Shown: in pieces, positions 12,216 through 20,419 of the stretch
Layout: each line of letters starts with the position of its first letter
How positions within the stretch are numbered: position 1 is the stretch's first letter
Virus record (IMG/VR): IMGVR_UViG_3300005337_000055
Coordinates: 1-20,419 of that record
DNA length: 20,419 nucleotides
Source: a virus
Reading direction: 5' to 3' (one strand)
Translations under genes and position numbers: made by a program
Notes under the pieces: generated by a model
The model's input: only the letters and a program-made list of their open reading frames with translations
Told to the model about the DNA's origin: nothing
Databases searched by the model: none

Positions 12216-12342
12216 TTTGTTGCTCCTGTACTTGTTTCTGGATGTTTACCAGTAGGGTGTTGACCTCGACCCACGGCTGTCGGGACAGTACGTTGGCGAT
12301 ATAGTCGAGGTCCTTGGGTTCAAAGCTGAGGGTGATGGTCAT
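12091..12342 (-). CDS. Small virion-cluster protein overlapping the Gly/Pro-rich gene
   Basis: 83 residues from ATG 12342, overlapping the tail-fibre stop (ATGA). Residues 1-42 (LSFEPKDLDYIANVLSRQPWVEVN, then LLVNIQKQVQEQQ) are a compact helical unit of a type I recall next to podovirus tail-fibre genes. Residues 43-83 are low-complexity Ser/Pro/Gly and are read in a different frame from the first 41 codons of the next gene, so this half may only be a by-product of the overlapping frame. Related small proteins often end near residue 45. Function unknown. Confidence 0.58.
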   Translation of the reverse strand: MTITLSFEPKDLDYIANVLSRQPWVEVNTLLVNIQKQVQEQQNVVSDATPRSPTGYDASPGRSAPAGPNGSQHYAAGTSGPGG

Positions 12343-13790
12343 GCGATTTCCAGTTGGGCAATGCGTTGGTTGAGGGTCTTGACGGCGTTGACCAGTGCCC
12401 ACAGCACGGGCGATTCGTCGAGTGTGTGCAGGTCATCGAACTTGAGTTCCCCCAGTTCGCCGGGGGCCACTGTGACGAGTTCGGGCATGGCTTGCTTGGC
12501 CTGCTGGGCAAGCACGCGGATGTACCGCTGCGTGCCGCGCCCCGTCTCGGGCTTGAAGGTGTAGCTGACGGGCTCCAGCGCGCAGATGGCGTCGAGCCCC
12601 GTGGTGTATGGCTCGATGTTCTCCTTGACGCGCTCGTCGGACGAGTCGCCCCACGCGCCACCCCCCGGTTTGTATCCCTGCCCCGGAGTGACGAACCCCG
12701 CATCACTGCGGAAGGTCCACATCCCCGATTGGTTGGCTATGCTGAAGTTGCCAGTCCCCTCGTCCCAATCGAACCGCTGCGTGGCTTGGTTGCCGAAGTA
12801 TTGGCGCGTGTAGTTGCCCTCGCGCACGATCTTCCACCAGCGCCCAGACGCACCGAAAAAGAACCCGCCGTTTTCGGCAGTGCAGCCACCGTTCTGACTC
12901 GTGGCCCCGTTGCCGTCGAGGCTCCATACAGGTCCGGTCGTGTTCAGCCATCGCAGCGTGCCGTTGGAGCGATCCCACTGGAACGACCACGCGCCAGTGC
13001 TGCCGCCCTGCATGTGCAGATAGTTCGCAGTGCTACCGTCGTAGCGCAGCGCAGGGCCTTGATTGCCCGCAGAGCGGATAGACCCCCCGGCTTGGAAGTC
13101 CCCGTTAGGCGAAAAGATGCTCTGCGGCCCACTCGGCCCAGCGTTCCAGAGAAGCGTACCGTTCGTCTTGTTCCACCCGAAGAACCAGTTTGGGGAAAAA
13201 TTCAGGTATTCGGTGCCCGCGTCCTCGCCCATGTAGTAACTGCCTCCGGGCAAGCCGAACCGCGTCGCGGTGACAGCCTGATCGAAGGTGTAGGCCGTGG
13301 CCCCCGCAAAGAACATCGGCTTGTTTACTGCGGCCCCGCCCGCGCCCATTGAAACCGCGTAGCCCCCTTGGTTGCAGGTAATCAGCATGGTCAGGTAGTC
13401 GGCAGAACCTTGGAACCCATTGGAGACACGCAGCCCCGCCCCGCCACCGTTGGCGCGCGGGTTCACAGCGAGCACACTGTTCGTGGTGCTGGCTGCGTCG
13501 AAGTTGAAGGTCATCCTTCCGCCAGCCGCCATGGCGGCTTGCCCCGCAGCGAGGCGATACCAGCCCAGCCCCGCCTCGCTCGCCCACGCGAGACCCGGCG
13601 CGTTGACCGTACCGTCCTGCAACTTGAACGGGCCGGTCGGGCCCAACAAGCCGTCACGGGTCAGCACGTTGTTCAACTGGGCGGCGATATCGCTCAGGGT
13701 AGTGTTAGCCCAGGTAGAGGCGATGATCGTGTTGGTAACGACCGGGTTGCCTACTGGGAGGGTGTATACACCGGAACCGTCACGGGGCAT
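12339..13790 (-). CDS. Tail fibre/tailspike with C-terminal S74 intramolecular chaperone
   Basis: 483 residues. The ATG at 13790 is chosen because AGGAG precedes it by 6 nt (CAGGAGAACAAG) and the protein then opens MPRDGSGVYTLPVGNP; the first 45 residues (VYTLPVGNPVVTNTIIASTWANT to LSDIAAQLNNVLTRDG) are the virion-attachment type common in podovirus fibres. The middle is repetitive beta-rich, with many W, G and N. The C-terminus from about residue 383 (SSDERVKENIEPYTTGLDAI, then RVLAQQAKQAMPELV) is a peptidase S74 chaperone with the Ser-Asp that normally makes the self-cleavage; it trimerises the fibre and is then released. The last 20 residues form a coiled coil. It overlaps the transglycosylase gene by 11 nt. 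GCGC-rich, low G-run usage in the middle suggests exchange by recombination. Confidence 0.87.
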   Translation of the reverse strand: MPRDGSGVYTLPVGNPVVTNTIIASTWANTTLSDIAAQLNNVLTRDGLLGPTGPFKLQDGTVNAPGLAWASEAGLGWYRLAAGQAAMAAGGRMTFNFDAASTTNSVLAVNPRANGGGAGLRVSNGFQGSADYLTMLITCNQGGYAVSMGAGGAAVNKPMFFAGATAYTFDQAVTATRFGLPGGSYYMGEDAGTEYLNFSPNWFFGWNKTNGTLLWNAGPSGPQSIFSPNGDFQAGGSIRSAGNQGPALRYDGSTANYLHMQGGSTGAWSFQWDRSNGTLRWLNTTGPVWSLDGNGATSQNGGCTAENGGFFFGASGRWWKIVREGNYTRQYFGNQATQRFDWDEGTGNFSIANQSGMWTFRSDAGFVTPGQGYKPGGGAWGDSSDERVKENIEPYTTGLDAICALEPVSYTFKPETGRGTQRYIRVLAQQAKQAMPELVTVAPGELGELKFDDLHTLDESPVLWALVNAVKTLNQRIAQLEIA

Positions 13791-16566
13791 CTTGTTCTCC
13801 TGAAGAAAGTTGTCTTCCCATACTTGCGAACGCATTCGCAAACTCGGGTCGAGCCATGAATGATTCCAGCGCCTTGCGAGCCTCGGGGCCTGAGAGGCCC
13901 GAGATACCCTTCAACACTTTGTCCGGAATGTGACCCGCCAGCCCCTTGAGTATGACCTTCCGCCCAGCTTCGCTCTGAACGAGTTGGTGTGCTCCCCCGA
14001 GCGTTGCCGCCCCCGCGAGACCGGCCACTGCGACGGGGTTCGCCGACGCAATGATAGGGATCGCCTTGCTGGCCAACGGGGCGACCCCGGCCCCCGCCGC
14101 GAGCATAGCAACCGGGCTTGATTCGTGTTTCGTCGTCGTCCGGGGGACAATGGGCTCCGGGGAGACCTTGGGGGTGGGTCGGGGAGCGCGTTCTTGACCC
14201 ACCCGAGGGGGCCGGGGCGGCAGATCGTCCAGGACAGGCTTCGGGGGAGCCTTGGGGACCGGGATCAGGTCGGGCTTGGTAGCCTTGGGGATCGGGGTCA
14301 TTGCGGGCCGGTCGGGGGCCTTCGGCTTGGGGGTGATCTCGATGGGCGGGTGCTTCGGCAGCGGCTCCAGTTCGACCTTCCCCGCCTTGGGGACAGGGAC
14401 GGGGGACAGATCGGCCCGACCCAGCGCCTCCCGGGCCGACGCCGCCTTGTTGAGCTGCTCCACGGAGTCGGTGAGGGCTCCCTTGACGGGGGACAGGCCC
14501 TCCCGCAGACGACCTTGAAGGATCGTCAAAGCCTTCTTCATGTTCGGGTCGTCGTGGGCGCGGATAGCGTCCCCGATCTCATCCGTGATAGCCTGGGCTT
14601 CTTTCCCAGACATTGGGGCGAGGCTGTTCTTACCCCGGTTCATAACACGCTCTTTGATGAACGTGTTCAGGGCCTCCCCGTTCTCCTTGGACAAACCGGG
14701 GACTGCCTCCCGGATATCCTTGACGGCCTTGTTGGTGGAGGTCCACCGAGCCAGGGCGGGGAGCTCAACCTGGGCGAGAGCCTTAGCGTGGGCTTCCTCT
14801 ATCTGAGAGGTCGCCTCCTTAACCGACGAGACCGGTGTGCCCTTGACCGACTGGACCAGGCGGTTGACCTCCCCCAGCCTCTCCTCGTTCGTCCGTGTAA
14901 CCCCACTCACGTTCGCTTCGTGAGCGGCCGTAGCTTCAGCTACCTTCGCCTCGTTGGCTGCAGCGACGCGGGCCAGGTTCTCTTGGTGGGCGGCCTTCAC
15001 GGAGGCGATACGGGCCTCATTTTCGGCCGCGACCTTAGCAACCTCCTCGGCGTGCTTAGCCTTGACCGATTGGGAGAGACCCTTGTTCTCGTCGGTGATG
15101 TTCTTTACGGTGCCCGCGTGACCCTCCCGAGCCAGGGCCAGGCGACGGGCGTTCTCATCCCTTACCTTGGTCAAGGCTGCTTCGTGAGCTGTCTTCGCCG
15201 CGTCGAGCTTGGCTTGGTTCGCGGCCCTGATCCGGGCCACCTCAGCCGAGTGGTCCGCCGCCGCTTGGGTTCCCCCGGCCCCCGCCGCCGCGTTCCGAGC
15301 CGCAACGTCGGCCGCTGCCTTCGCATCCGAGGCCGCGTTCGCGGTGTTGATCTTCGCCGCTTTCTCAGCGGCCTCCTCGGTCATGATACGGTTGTAGCTA
15401 GACGCTGCCTTGGACTCGCTTCTCTCCACGGCCCCCTTCAGCCCGGGGATCCACTTGGCCGTCGCGTCGTAGATTTTTCCAACGGGTCCGCCCATCTCGC
15501 CGATAGTGGGGACATAGCCCTTATCCACGAGCTTCCTCACGGAGTCCTCAAGGCCGCTTTTCGCCCCGCCGACAACCCGAGAGATCAGGTGGCCTGCCGC
15601 CCCCGCTGCGGTCCCCCGAGCGGCCGCAGACCCCACGTCTCCCTGGTCGATACCGGCCTTCACGGCCTCGATACCACCCTGGGCGGCAGCGTTGACGAGG
15701 AGCTTCTTGCCCCCGATATCTTTGGTGAAGAGAGCCTCGGGGAGAGCATGGGCTATGTCGCCCCCGATGTCGTCCTTGTTATGGAGTATCTGCTGGCGAT
15801 ACCAGTCAATGCCTTCCTTGCGTTCCTTGTGGCCCGTACCGATGGGCTTCCCCGTCGCATAGTCAATGGCCGCGTCGATGGGGGCCAGGGGGTACGACAT
15901 AGCTGTACCGGCCCCCGTGACGACGTTAGTCATGAGGTCGTTCGCGGCTAGAACGGTCTCCTTGCCGTAGTGCTTAAGCGACTCAACTAGTGGGCGCTCC
16001 GGGGCTTTACTTTGGGCGGCTACGGGCGGAGGGGGCGAACTATCGCCCGTAGCGTTGGGATTCACACCTACCCCGGAGACCTCGATACGCACCGGGTTCC
16101 CCGGGGTTGATCCGCCCCGGTATTCGGTGGGTTCTTCAACCGTTTCGCCCGTATCGGGGGTCGCGGACATCCATCGGGGTTGGGCCCCCGACTGAGCGGC
16201 GGGTTTCCCGCCCGCCTTGTTCACGAGGGGTACGTATGCGGCAGTCTCGGCGGGGAGGCCCCGCCGACCCGCTAGATATTTCTCATAGGCCCCGGGGCCC
16301 ATGTTGTAGGCTCGGAGACCGCCCTCACGACCGTACTTCTGTTGGAGGGTCGACAGGTAGTCCTCGCCCACGCGGGCGCGCTCGCCCTCACTATCGTCCC
16401 GGGCCGGTATCACCCCGTAGCCCGGCTGGGTATTCGTCCCCGGCATGACCTGCATCGTCCCCCGGGCACCCTTGGGGGACACAGCATTGGGGTTGCCGCG
16501 TGACTCTACGTGGACGACAGCGGAAATGTCGTCCGAGAGTGGGGTAGCTTGTTCCCAGCGGGCCAT
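13780..16566 (-). CDS. Virion lytic transglycosylase / internal ejection protein
   Basis: 928 residues. The N-terminal SLT domain (about 8-115) shows catalytic Glu21 in VHVESRGNPNAVS, GTMQVMP (37-43) and AYNMGPGAYEKYL (86-98). Then come a Pro-rich linker, a helical Ala/Gly region (200-435), six exact 22-residue repeats (439-570), a helical segment, a Pro/Lys-rich stretch (about 725-825) and a C-terminal part with a long hydrophobic Ala-rich segment (VAMLAAGAGVAPLASKAIPI and onward). This is the build of podovirus ejection proteins: the enzyme opens peptidoglycan and the rest forms a conduit for DNA across the periplasm and membrane. It follows the 465-aa virion protein by 2 nt and overlaps the fibre gene. 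Confidence 0.86.
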   Translation of the reverse strand: MARWEQATPLSDDISAVVHVESRGNPNAVSPKGARGTMQVMPGTNTQPGYGVIPARDDSEGERARVGEDYLSTLQQKYGREGGLRAYNMGPGAYEKYLAGRRGLPAETAAYVPLVNKAGGKPAAQSGAQPRWMSATPDTGETVEEPTEYRGGSTPGNPVRIEVSGVGVNPNATGDSSPPPPVAAQSKAPERPLVESLKHYGKETVLAANDLMTNVVTGAGTAMSYPLAPIDAAIDYATGKPIGTGHKERKEGIDWYRQQILHNKDDIGGDIAHALPEALFTKDIGGKKLLVNAAAQGGIEAVKAGIDQGDVGSAAARGTAAGAAGHLISRVVGGAKSGLEDSVRKLVDKGYVPTIGEMGGPVGKIYDATAKWIPGLKGAVERSESKAASSYNRIMTEEAAEKAAKINTANAASDAKAAADVAARNAAAGAGGTQAAADHSAEVARIRAANQAKLDAAKTAHEAALTKVRDENARRLALAREGHAGTVKNITDENKGLSQSVKAKHAEEVAKVAAENEARIASVKAAHQENLARVAAANEAKVAEATAAHEANVSGVTRTNEERLGEVNRLVQSVKGTPVSSVKEATSQIEEAHAKALAQVELPALARWTSTNKAVKDIREAVPGLSKENGEALNTFIKERVMNRGKNSLAPMSGKEAQAITDEIGDAIRAHDDPNMKKALTILQGRLREGLSPVKGALTDSVEQLNKAASAREALGRADLSPVPVPKAGKVELEPLPKHPPIEITPKPKAPDRPAMTPIPKATKPDLIPVPKAPPKPVLDDLPPRPPRVGQERAPRPTPKVSPEPIVPRTTTKHESSPVAMLAAGAGVAPLASKAIPIIASANPVAVAGLAGAATLGGAHQLVQSEAGRKVILKGLAGHIPDKVLKGISGLSGPEARKALESFMARPEFANAFASMGRQLSSGEQDAP
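14857..15252 (-). repeat. Six tandem 22-codon repeats in the ejection protein
   Basis: Codons 439-570 of the transglycosylase gene. His occurs at 439, 461, 483, 505, 527 and 549, and Asn exactly 11 residues later each time (450, 472, 494, 516, 538, 560). The 22 = 2 x 11 spacing fits hendecad coiled coil. Intervening residues vary, so this is an old, selected periodicity and not recent DNA duplication. Confidence 0.88.
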
Positions 16567-16568
16567 GA

Positions 16569-17966
16569 TTACTTGATGTATGTTTTACCGTTCGGGCCGA
16601 TGAACCTCGTCCCCTTGGGGAGCTTGTCGTATTCCTCGTCACCGCTGATCTGGACCGGGGCCGCTCCCCGAGCCGCACCGCCGGCTGCCGGCTGGGGGGC
16701 CACATCCCCGCCCGCCCGCGCCGCTTGGGCGTTCTTGACGCTGTTCCGCATCAAGTCCTCGATCTGGTCCAGGTTCTTGAGTCGAACCGTGGGGTGGAGC
16801 AGGCGGTTATTGACGTTACCCATGTACTCGACGAACAGCTTGCGCTCTTGGTCGGTGATGGTGCCCGGTCCACGCGGGTACTTCGACGCCAGCTGACCCG
16901 CGATGGTATCGAGCTGCTGGGCGTTCATGTCGCTCGTCGTCGGCTTCCTGCCGAAAACCTGACGACCGCCCTCCATGATGGCCCCGGGGATACCGTGTGT
17001 GGTCCCCTCCGGGTCTGAGAGGTACTTCCGTACATCCTTGGTCATATTGAGGACGTCATTGGCGTCCTCAATCTTAGCCTTCAGCTCTTTCTCAATGAGC
17101 TGTTGCTGGGGCGAGGAAGCCTTGGTGGGGCCACCTATCGCCCCGCCGGTTGTACCTCCGCCCGCTCCCGCTCCCCCGCCGCCCGCTGGGCCGGCTCCCG
17201 CCGCACCACCGGCGAGGACCAGTTGGCCGCTCTCCGGGTCCACGGCGAATACCCGACCCGACTTGGAGTCCACCCCGCCCGTAAGCTGGCCGTGCTCGTT
17301 GTAGGCCGGCTGGAGGTTCATACCCGCTGCGGACCCCTTCGCCCGAATCTCAGCCACTCGGAGGTCGTTCTCACGCTTGAGCTGGGCTTCCCGCGACGTG
17401 GCGGCTTCCTTCGCCATAGCCAACTTGAGGGCTTGAGCGCGCTCGGGGGCCTTGAGTAGTTGGTCCTCGATGACCGCCTTGGAGTAGGGGGCCACGAGGG
17501 GGTTCCCACCCCGCATCCCCGCCGCCGCGTGGGATAAGAAGTCCTGAGTAGATGGCTCCCTAGCGGCCACCTCAGCCGCCGCCCCCGTAGGTGGACCAGC
17601 TAGCGCCTCGCCCGTTTCAGAGTTCATAGGCATCTGGCCAGGGACCATAGGTGAGCCAGGGGTCCCCTGGGGCCGCTTGTTGATCCAGTCCAGCAGGTTC
17701 TGTTGCTCGGCCGCGCTGAGGTCCTTCCGCTTCTGGTTCATCTCCCCTTCTTGACGGTCGGCCGTCCACCCTGAGAGGAGGGGGAGAGCCGCTGCGAGAG
17801 GAGACTGCTTGATCCGTTGACCCATGAACTTCGCCCCGGTGACGGCCGAGGTGAAGCCATCCTCTACGCCGGGGTCGGCTGGGGCACCCATAGCGCGGAG
17901 CGCCTTGATCCGAGCCGCTTGCTGGAGAAGCTGCTGTTCTTGTGTATCGAAGTCGAGGTCGGCCAT
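16569..17966 (-). CDS. Internal virion protein, Ala/Gly-rich
   Basis: 465 residues; ATG 17966 lies 2 nt after the previous stop. Helical N-terminus (QEQQLLQQAARIKALRAMGAP), an Ala/Lys/Glu-rich coiled region (about 170-215), a Gly-rich linker near 250-280 (GGGGAGAGGGTTGGAIGG), a second helical domain (IEKELKAKIEDANDVLNMTK to about 410), and a C-terminal YDKLPKGTRFIGPNGKTYIK motif (446-465). This short basic beta ending is seen on phage structural and DNA-injection proteins. Placed just before the transglycosylase, it probably is part of the same ejection apparatus. No enzyme motif is visible. Confidence 0.72.
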   Translation of the reverse strand: MADLDFDTQEQQLLQQAARIKALRAMGAPADPGVEDGFTSAVTGAKFMGQRIKQSPLAAALPLLSGWTADRQEGEMNQKRKDLSAAEQQNLLDWINKRPQGTPGSPMVPGQMPMNSETGEALAGPPTGAAAEVAAREPSTQDFLSHAAAGMRGGNPLVAPYSKAVIEDQLLKAPERAQALKLAMAKEAATSREAQLKRENDLRVAEIRAKGSAAGMNLQPAYNEHGQLTGGVDSKSGRVFAVDPESGQLVLAGGAAGAGPAGGGGAGAGGGTTGGAIGGPTKASSPQQQLIEKELKAKIEDANDVLNMTKDVRKYLSDPEGTTHGIPGAIMEGGRQVFGRKPTTSDMNAQQLDTIAGQLASKYPRGPGTITDQERKLFVEYMGNVNNRLLHPTVRLKNLDQIEDLMRNSVKNAQAARAGGDVAPQPAAGGAARGAAPVQISGDEEYDKLPKGTRFIGPNGKTYIK

Positions 17967-17968
17967 AA

Positions 17969-18883
17969 TTACAGCCCGTAGTTCATTTGGTCAGCGGGGG
18001 TCAACACATTGTTGTTGATGTTCCACGTATCGTAGGCGTTGCTGCCCCAGTTCCACAGGTTCTGGGCCCCGCCCCAAAGGTTCCCCAGGCCTGAGGTGAT
18101 CCCGTTGATCCCCCCGAGGGCCTGTATCGCTCCGACGCCGGTGTTCACGTTCTGTTGCCGCTGCGCGATGTCGGCGTTCTCATTCTGACGCTGAGCGTTG
18201 AAGGTGTCCTGGGCCGCCCCGTAGATCGTCTGGGGGATATAGGCCGCACCGGTGGGGACCTTGGTCGCCCATTTGTTCGGATCCAGCGAATCCCGCATAC
18301 CTCCGAGGTTGGTGTTCCCCGACAGGGCTGCGCTGTACTTGTTCTGGATCTCCCCTGCCCCCTGCTGACGTGCGCGCAGGGCCTGGTCGTACTCGGTGTT
18401 CCCCTGTTGATAGCCCGCGAGGATCGCCTTGTTACCGGCGTCAATGCGAGTATTCCCCAAGCTGCGCTCTTGGTCGTTCCACGCGTTGGAGCCCATGGTA
18501 AGCCCCATGGCGGCGGCGCGGGCACGAGCCGCGTCCTCCGACTTCTGAAGCCCCGGGTTCTGGAGCGCGTTCCACGAGTTGATGACCTCTTGGTTGTACT
18601 GCCCCACCTGCGGCATCGCACCAAGACTGGAGTAGTCGAGGCCCTGGCCGATCTGCCCCGCCAGGTTCCCCTGTCCGCCCATGGATTGGTCCCACAGTCC
18701 CTGCGCCGCGCCGCTCAAGGACGTGTTGTTGATCCAGCGACCGTCCGGGGTCTGGTTCCACGTGATGCTCCCCATCGCATTGGTCTGGTCGGGGCGCTGG
18801 GACCACGTAGTGCGACGGGTGGCGTCGTCGTTCGCCGCCTGTTGCTGGGCGGCGAGTCCACCAAAGTCTGGTATTGCGGCCAT
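17969..18883 (-). CDS. Virion structural protein, Asn/Gln/Gly-rich
   Basis: 304 residues; ATG 18883 overlaps the previous stop by one base (TAATG). It is rich in Gln, Asn, Ala and Gly with many Trp. The early segment RPDQTNAMGSITWNQTPDGRW (29-49) is of a type I recall in podovirus tail or internal virion proteins. A helical middle (RARAAAMGLTMGS, RQQGAGEIQNKYS) is followed by a hydrophobic Gly-rich stretch near 245-275 (GAIQALGGINGITSGLGN) that could contact a membrane. It sits between a tail protein and the ejection proteins. The specific function is not recognised. Confidence 0.7.
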   Translation of the reverse strand: MAAIPDFGGLAAQQQAANDDATRRTTWSQRPDQTNAMGSITWNQTPDGRWINNTSLSGAAQGLWDQSMGGQGNLAGQIGQGLDYSSLGAMPQVGQYNQEVINSWNALQNPGLQKSEDAARARAAAMGLTMGSNAWNDQERSLGNTRIDAGNKAILAGYQQGNTEYDQALRARQQGAGEIQNKYSAALSGNTNLGGMRDSLDPNKWATKVPTGAAYIPQTIYGAAQDTFNAQRQNENADIAQRQQNVNTGVGAIQALGGINGITSGLGNLWGGAQNLWNWGSNAYDTWNINNNVLTPADQMNYGL

Positions 18884-20419
18884 TACAAGATTCCTCCGCT
18901 TAACACGGTAAAGTCGGTGTTAACCCAGATAACTTCCCCATCCGAGCGAGTAGCCATACACAAGGACCCGGCGAAACCCAGGCCCTGAGCATGGGCCCAT
19001 TCCTTCTGGGCCCGTAGACCGCCTGACCAGTAGGCCGCGTCCCAGATAGCTTGGTCCCACAGGGGAATCCCGCCCGAGATGGGGTTCGACTGAATCGCCG
19101 GGGTGGTAAAACTGAAGTCGTAGACCACGGTGGACTTCCAGTTCACACTCCGCCCGGTCAGGAAGTTAGGCCGGTACAGGCCGACCTGTTTGTTGTTCGC
19201 CGGGGTGCCGAAGTAGTTGTACGCCTGCTGGACGAGGGCCGTGATAGCCACCCCCTCGGGCTTCGTCAAGGACACCGCGTCGGCGTTGCCCGTCCATGCT
19301 TGGATCACCTTACCGTCCGGGGTGCCGTAGAACGGGACGACCTGATAATCAGGAACCCAGCACGTCGCGTCCATCCCAGCGAACGTAGTCCACTTGGTAT
19401 TGACCACGTTCTCCGCGAGCTGTATCGAGCCCCCTTGGACGACGCTCGGAATGTTGACTATGAGCATGTTAATGCTCGGGACGAACTTCAAGTCCCAGCC
19501 GGGGAGCGAACCCAGGAAGTTAGCTTGTTCCGAGAGGAACTGTTGAACCGGCTGCGCTTCGACGCTCGACTGGGGGCCGACGACCCGCGAGGACGTGAAC
19601 ATATCGTTCATCGAAATCAAGCCTTGATTGGTCAAGAACTTGAGGTCCCCCGACACCTTGGTGTAGAATCGGTGTCCTTCGAGCAGCGCACCGGCGTAGT
19701 AGACCCCCTGAAGGGCCCAGGTATCAATGGTGTCCGGGTCGATGCCCTTGTAGACAGCGATGTCCCCCTCGGAGCCGAAAGCCACCAAGAGGTCATCCGA
19801 GCCGTCACCGTCGTCTACCGTCCACGTAGCGAGGGCCTGGAGGAAGCCCCCACGCTTGAACAGAGGGCCGAAGTCGAATTTCTTGGCCACCCCGTAGACC
19901 TGGTCGGGGGGCAGATACCAGCCGTAGCAGGTGTCTTTCTGGACAGCCCAGAGCCGCTTCTGGTGGATCGTCGCGTCGATCAAGGTCGTGGGATCCACCC
20001 CTGACCACGTACCTGGGGCTGTGCCGTCGCCCGCCGTGAGCCGGTCGTAGATGATGGCCGGGGGAGCGGTCTGGTGTATCCAGATACCGGGGTCCTGCCC
20101 CGAGAACAGAACCTTGTGGGTCCCGGCCGAGTTGGCCATCATGGTACCCTGCCAGATCGAGGTCGTCAGCCCAGTAAGCACGGGGGCGTCGGCGGCTCGG
20201 GTAACAACCGTGTCCTTGGACGTTACGTCGTACATCCCGTCGCCCGACCAAGCGTACAGGAGGGACTGCCCCGAGTTGGTGTGGTAGGTATACAGAGAAC
20301 CGACTGTACCGGGGAGGCCCGTGACCCACTCGCGGAAGCCCCTACGGTGTACGCACCCGTAGACTTCCGGCCACCAATTCACCATCTTGATGGCGTTCTC
20401 GGGGGGCATCCCAAACAGG
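18883..20419 (-). CDS. Large virion/tail hub or DNA-stabilisation-type protein (5' partial)
   Basis: At least 511 residues; the frame stays open to the window edge (LFG before the first Met at 20409), so the start lies outside. The N-terminus MPPENAIKMVNWWPEVYGCVHRRGF is typical of a podovirus tail protein loosely described as P22 gp10-like stabilisation or tail-hub protein. The body is beta-rich with many repeated short blades (GSLYTYHTNSGQSLLYAW, KRLWAVQKDTCYGWYLP, DDLLVAFGSEGDIAVYKG), suggesting a beta-propeller-like fold. The C-terminus has SGGIPLWDQAIWDAAYW and ends with a small beta unit. Most likely part of the tail machine between portal and needle or fibre; the exact name is uncertain. 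Confidence 0.72.
   Translation of the reverse strand, partial: LFGMPPENAIKMVNWWPEVYGCVHRRGFREWVTGLPGTVGSLYTYHTNSGQSLLYAWSGDGMYDVTSKDTVVTRAADAPVLTGLTTSIWQGTMMANSAGTHKVLFSGQDPGIWIHQTAPPAIIYDRLTAGDGTAPGTWSGVDPTTLIDATIHQKRLWAVQKDTCYGWYLPPDQVYGVAKKFDFGPLFKRGGFLQALATWTVDDGDGSDDLLVAFGSEGDIAVYKGIDPDTIDTWALQGVYYAGALLEGHRFYTKVSGDLKFLTNQGLISMNDMFTSSRVVGPQSSVEAQPVQQFLSEQANFLGSLPGWDLKFVPSINMLIVNIPSVVQGGSIQLAENVVNTKWTTFAGMDATCWVPDYQVVPFYGTPDGKVIQAWTGNADAVSLTKPEGVAITALVQQAYNYFGTPANNKQVGLYRPNFLTGRSVNWKSTVVYDFSFTTPAIQSNPISGGIPLWDQAIWDAAYWSGGLRAQKEWAHAQGLGFAGSLCMATRSDGEVIWVNTDFTVLSGGIL

Noticed and set aside
12354-13352. 332-codon plus-strand open frame opposite the tail fibre
   Set aside because: The minus strand encodes the fibre with an S74 domain; the plus frame has no recognisable domain and fits codon-phase shadowing.
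13761-13772. Perfect 12-bp palindrome GGTGTATACACC
   Set aside because: It encodes part of the conserved GVYT stretch of the fibre N-terminus, so coding constraint explains it; no second copy was seen.
14125-15951. 608-codon open frame on the plus strand opposite the transglycosylase gene
   Set aside because: It is the antisense shadow of a GC-rich gene; the translation is Arg/Gly/Leu-rich with no motif, and the minus-strand protein has clear domains over the same bases.
19051-20004. 317-codon plus-strand open frame opposite the large tail protein
   Set aside because: Antisense shadow; composition is Arg/Val/Gly-rich without motif.

Overview
The window is a GC-rich segment of a tailed-phage genome (Caudoviricetes), most likely a podovirus of a Gram-negative host. 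This rests on ejection proteins that include a virion lytic transglycosylase, a short tail-fibre gene with an S74 chaperone, Sec signal peptides with AxA cleavage sites, and nearly gapless gene packing. No tRNA, rRNA, insertion sequence or CRISPR array is visible.

The layout is convergent. Rightward genes fill 1-10162 and leftward virion genes fill 10159-20419; the two arms overlap by 4 nt. Rightward region A (1-7563) holds DNA-metabolism genes: a Ser-rich partial C-terminus, a Cas4/RecB-like PD-(D/E)XK nuclease, a VRR-NUC nuclease, a putative amino acid:DNA transferase, an SNF2-type helicase, a winged-helix-like protein, a 5-hmdU DNA kinase, a base-hypermodification protein of the aGPT-PPlase/HMUDK-helical group, a thymidylate synthase homologue (probable dUMP hydroxymethylase), a YfbR-like HD phosphohydrolase, a small HTH protein and a DUF3310 protein. 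Most of these are coupled by ATGA or GTGA stop/start overlaps. Together they read as a thymidine hypermodification module: hmdU is made in the nucleotide pool, dTMP is removed, hmdU in DNA is phosphorylated, and an amino-acid or amine group replaces the phosphate. No radical-SAM or PLP tailoring enzyme is in the window, so the final base cannot be told.

Rightward region B (7564-10162) starts at a promoter-like element very similar to one at 780-808. It encodes a small membrane protein, two secreted Ser/Thr/Gly-rich proteins with sister signal peptides, an Acb2/Tad1-like hairpin protein (probable anti-CBASS or anti-Thoeris sponge), two paralogous small helical proteins and a secreted Pro-rich protein. 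It ends at a strong terminator buried in the 3' end of the converging gene.

The leftward arm, in transcription order, is: a large virion/tail protein cut by the window edge, a small virion protein, an internal virion protein, a 928-aa transglycosylase ejection protein with six exact 22-residue repeats, an S74 tail fibre, two small overlapping ORFs, a two-helix membrane protein and a Gly/Ala-rich ejection protein. Terminase, portal, capsid, polymerase, holin and endolysin are not in the window.
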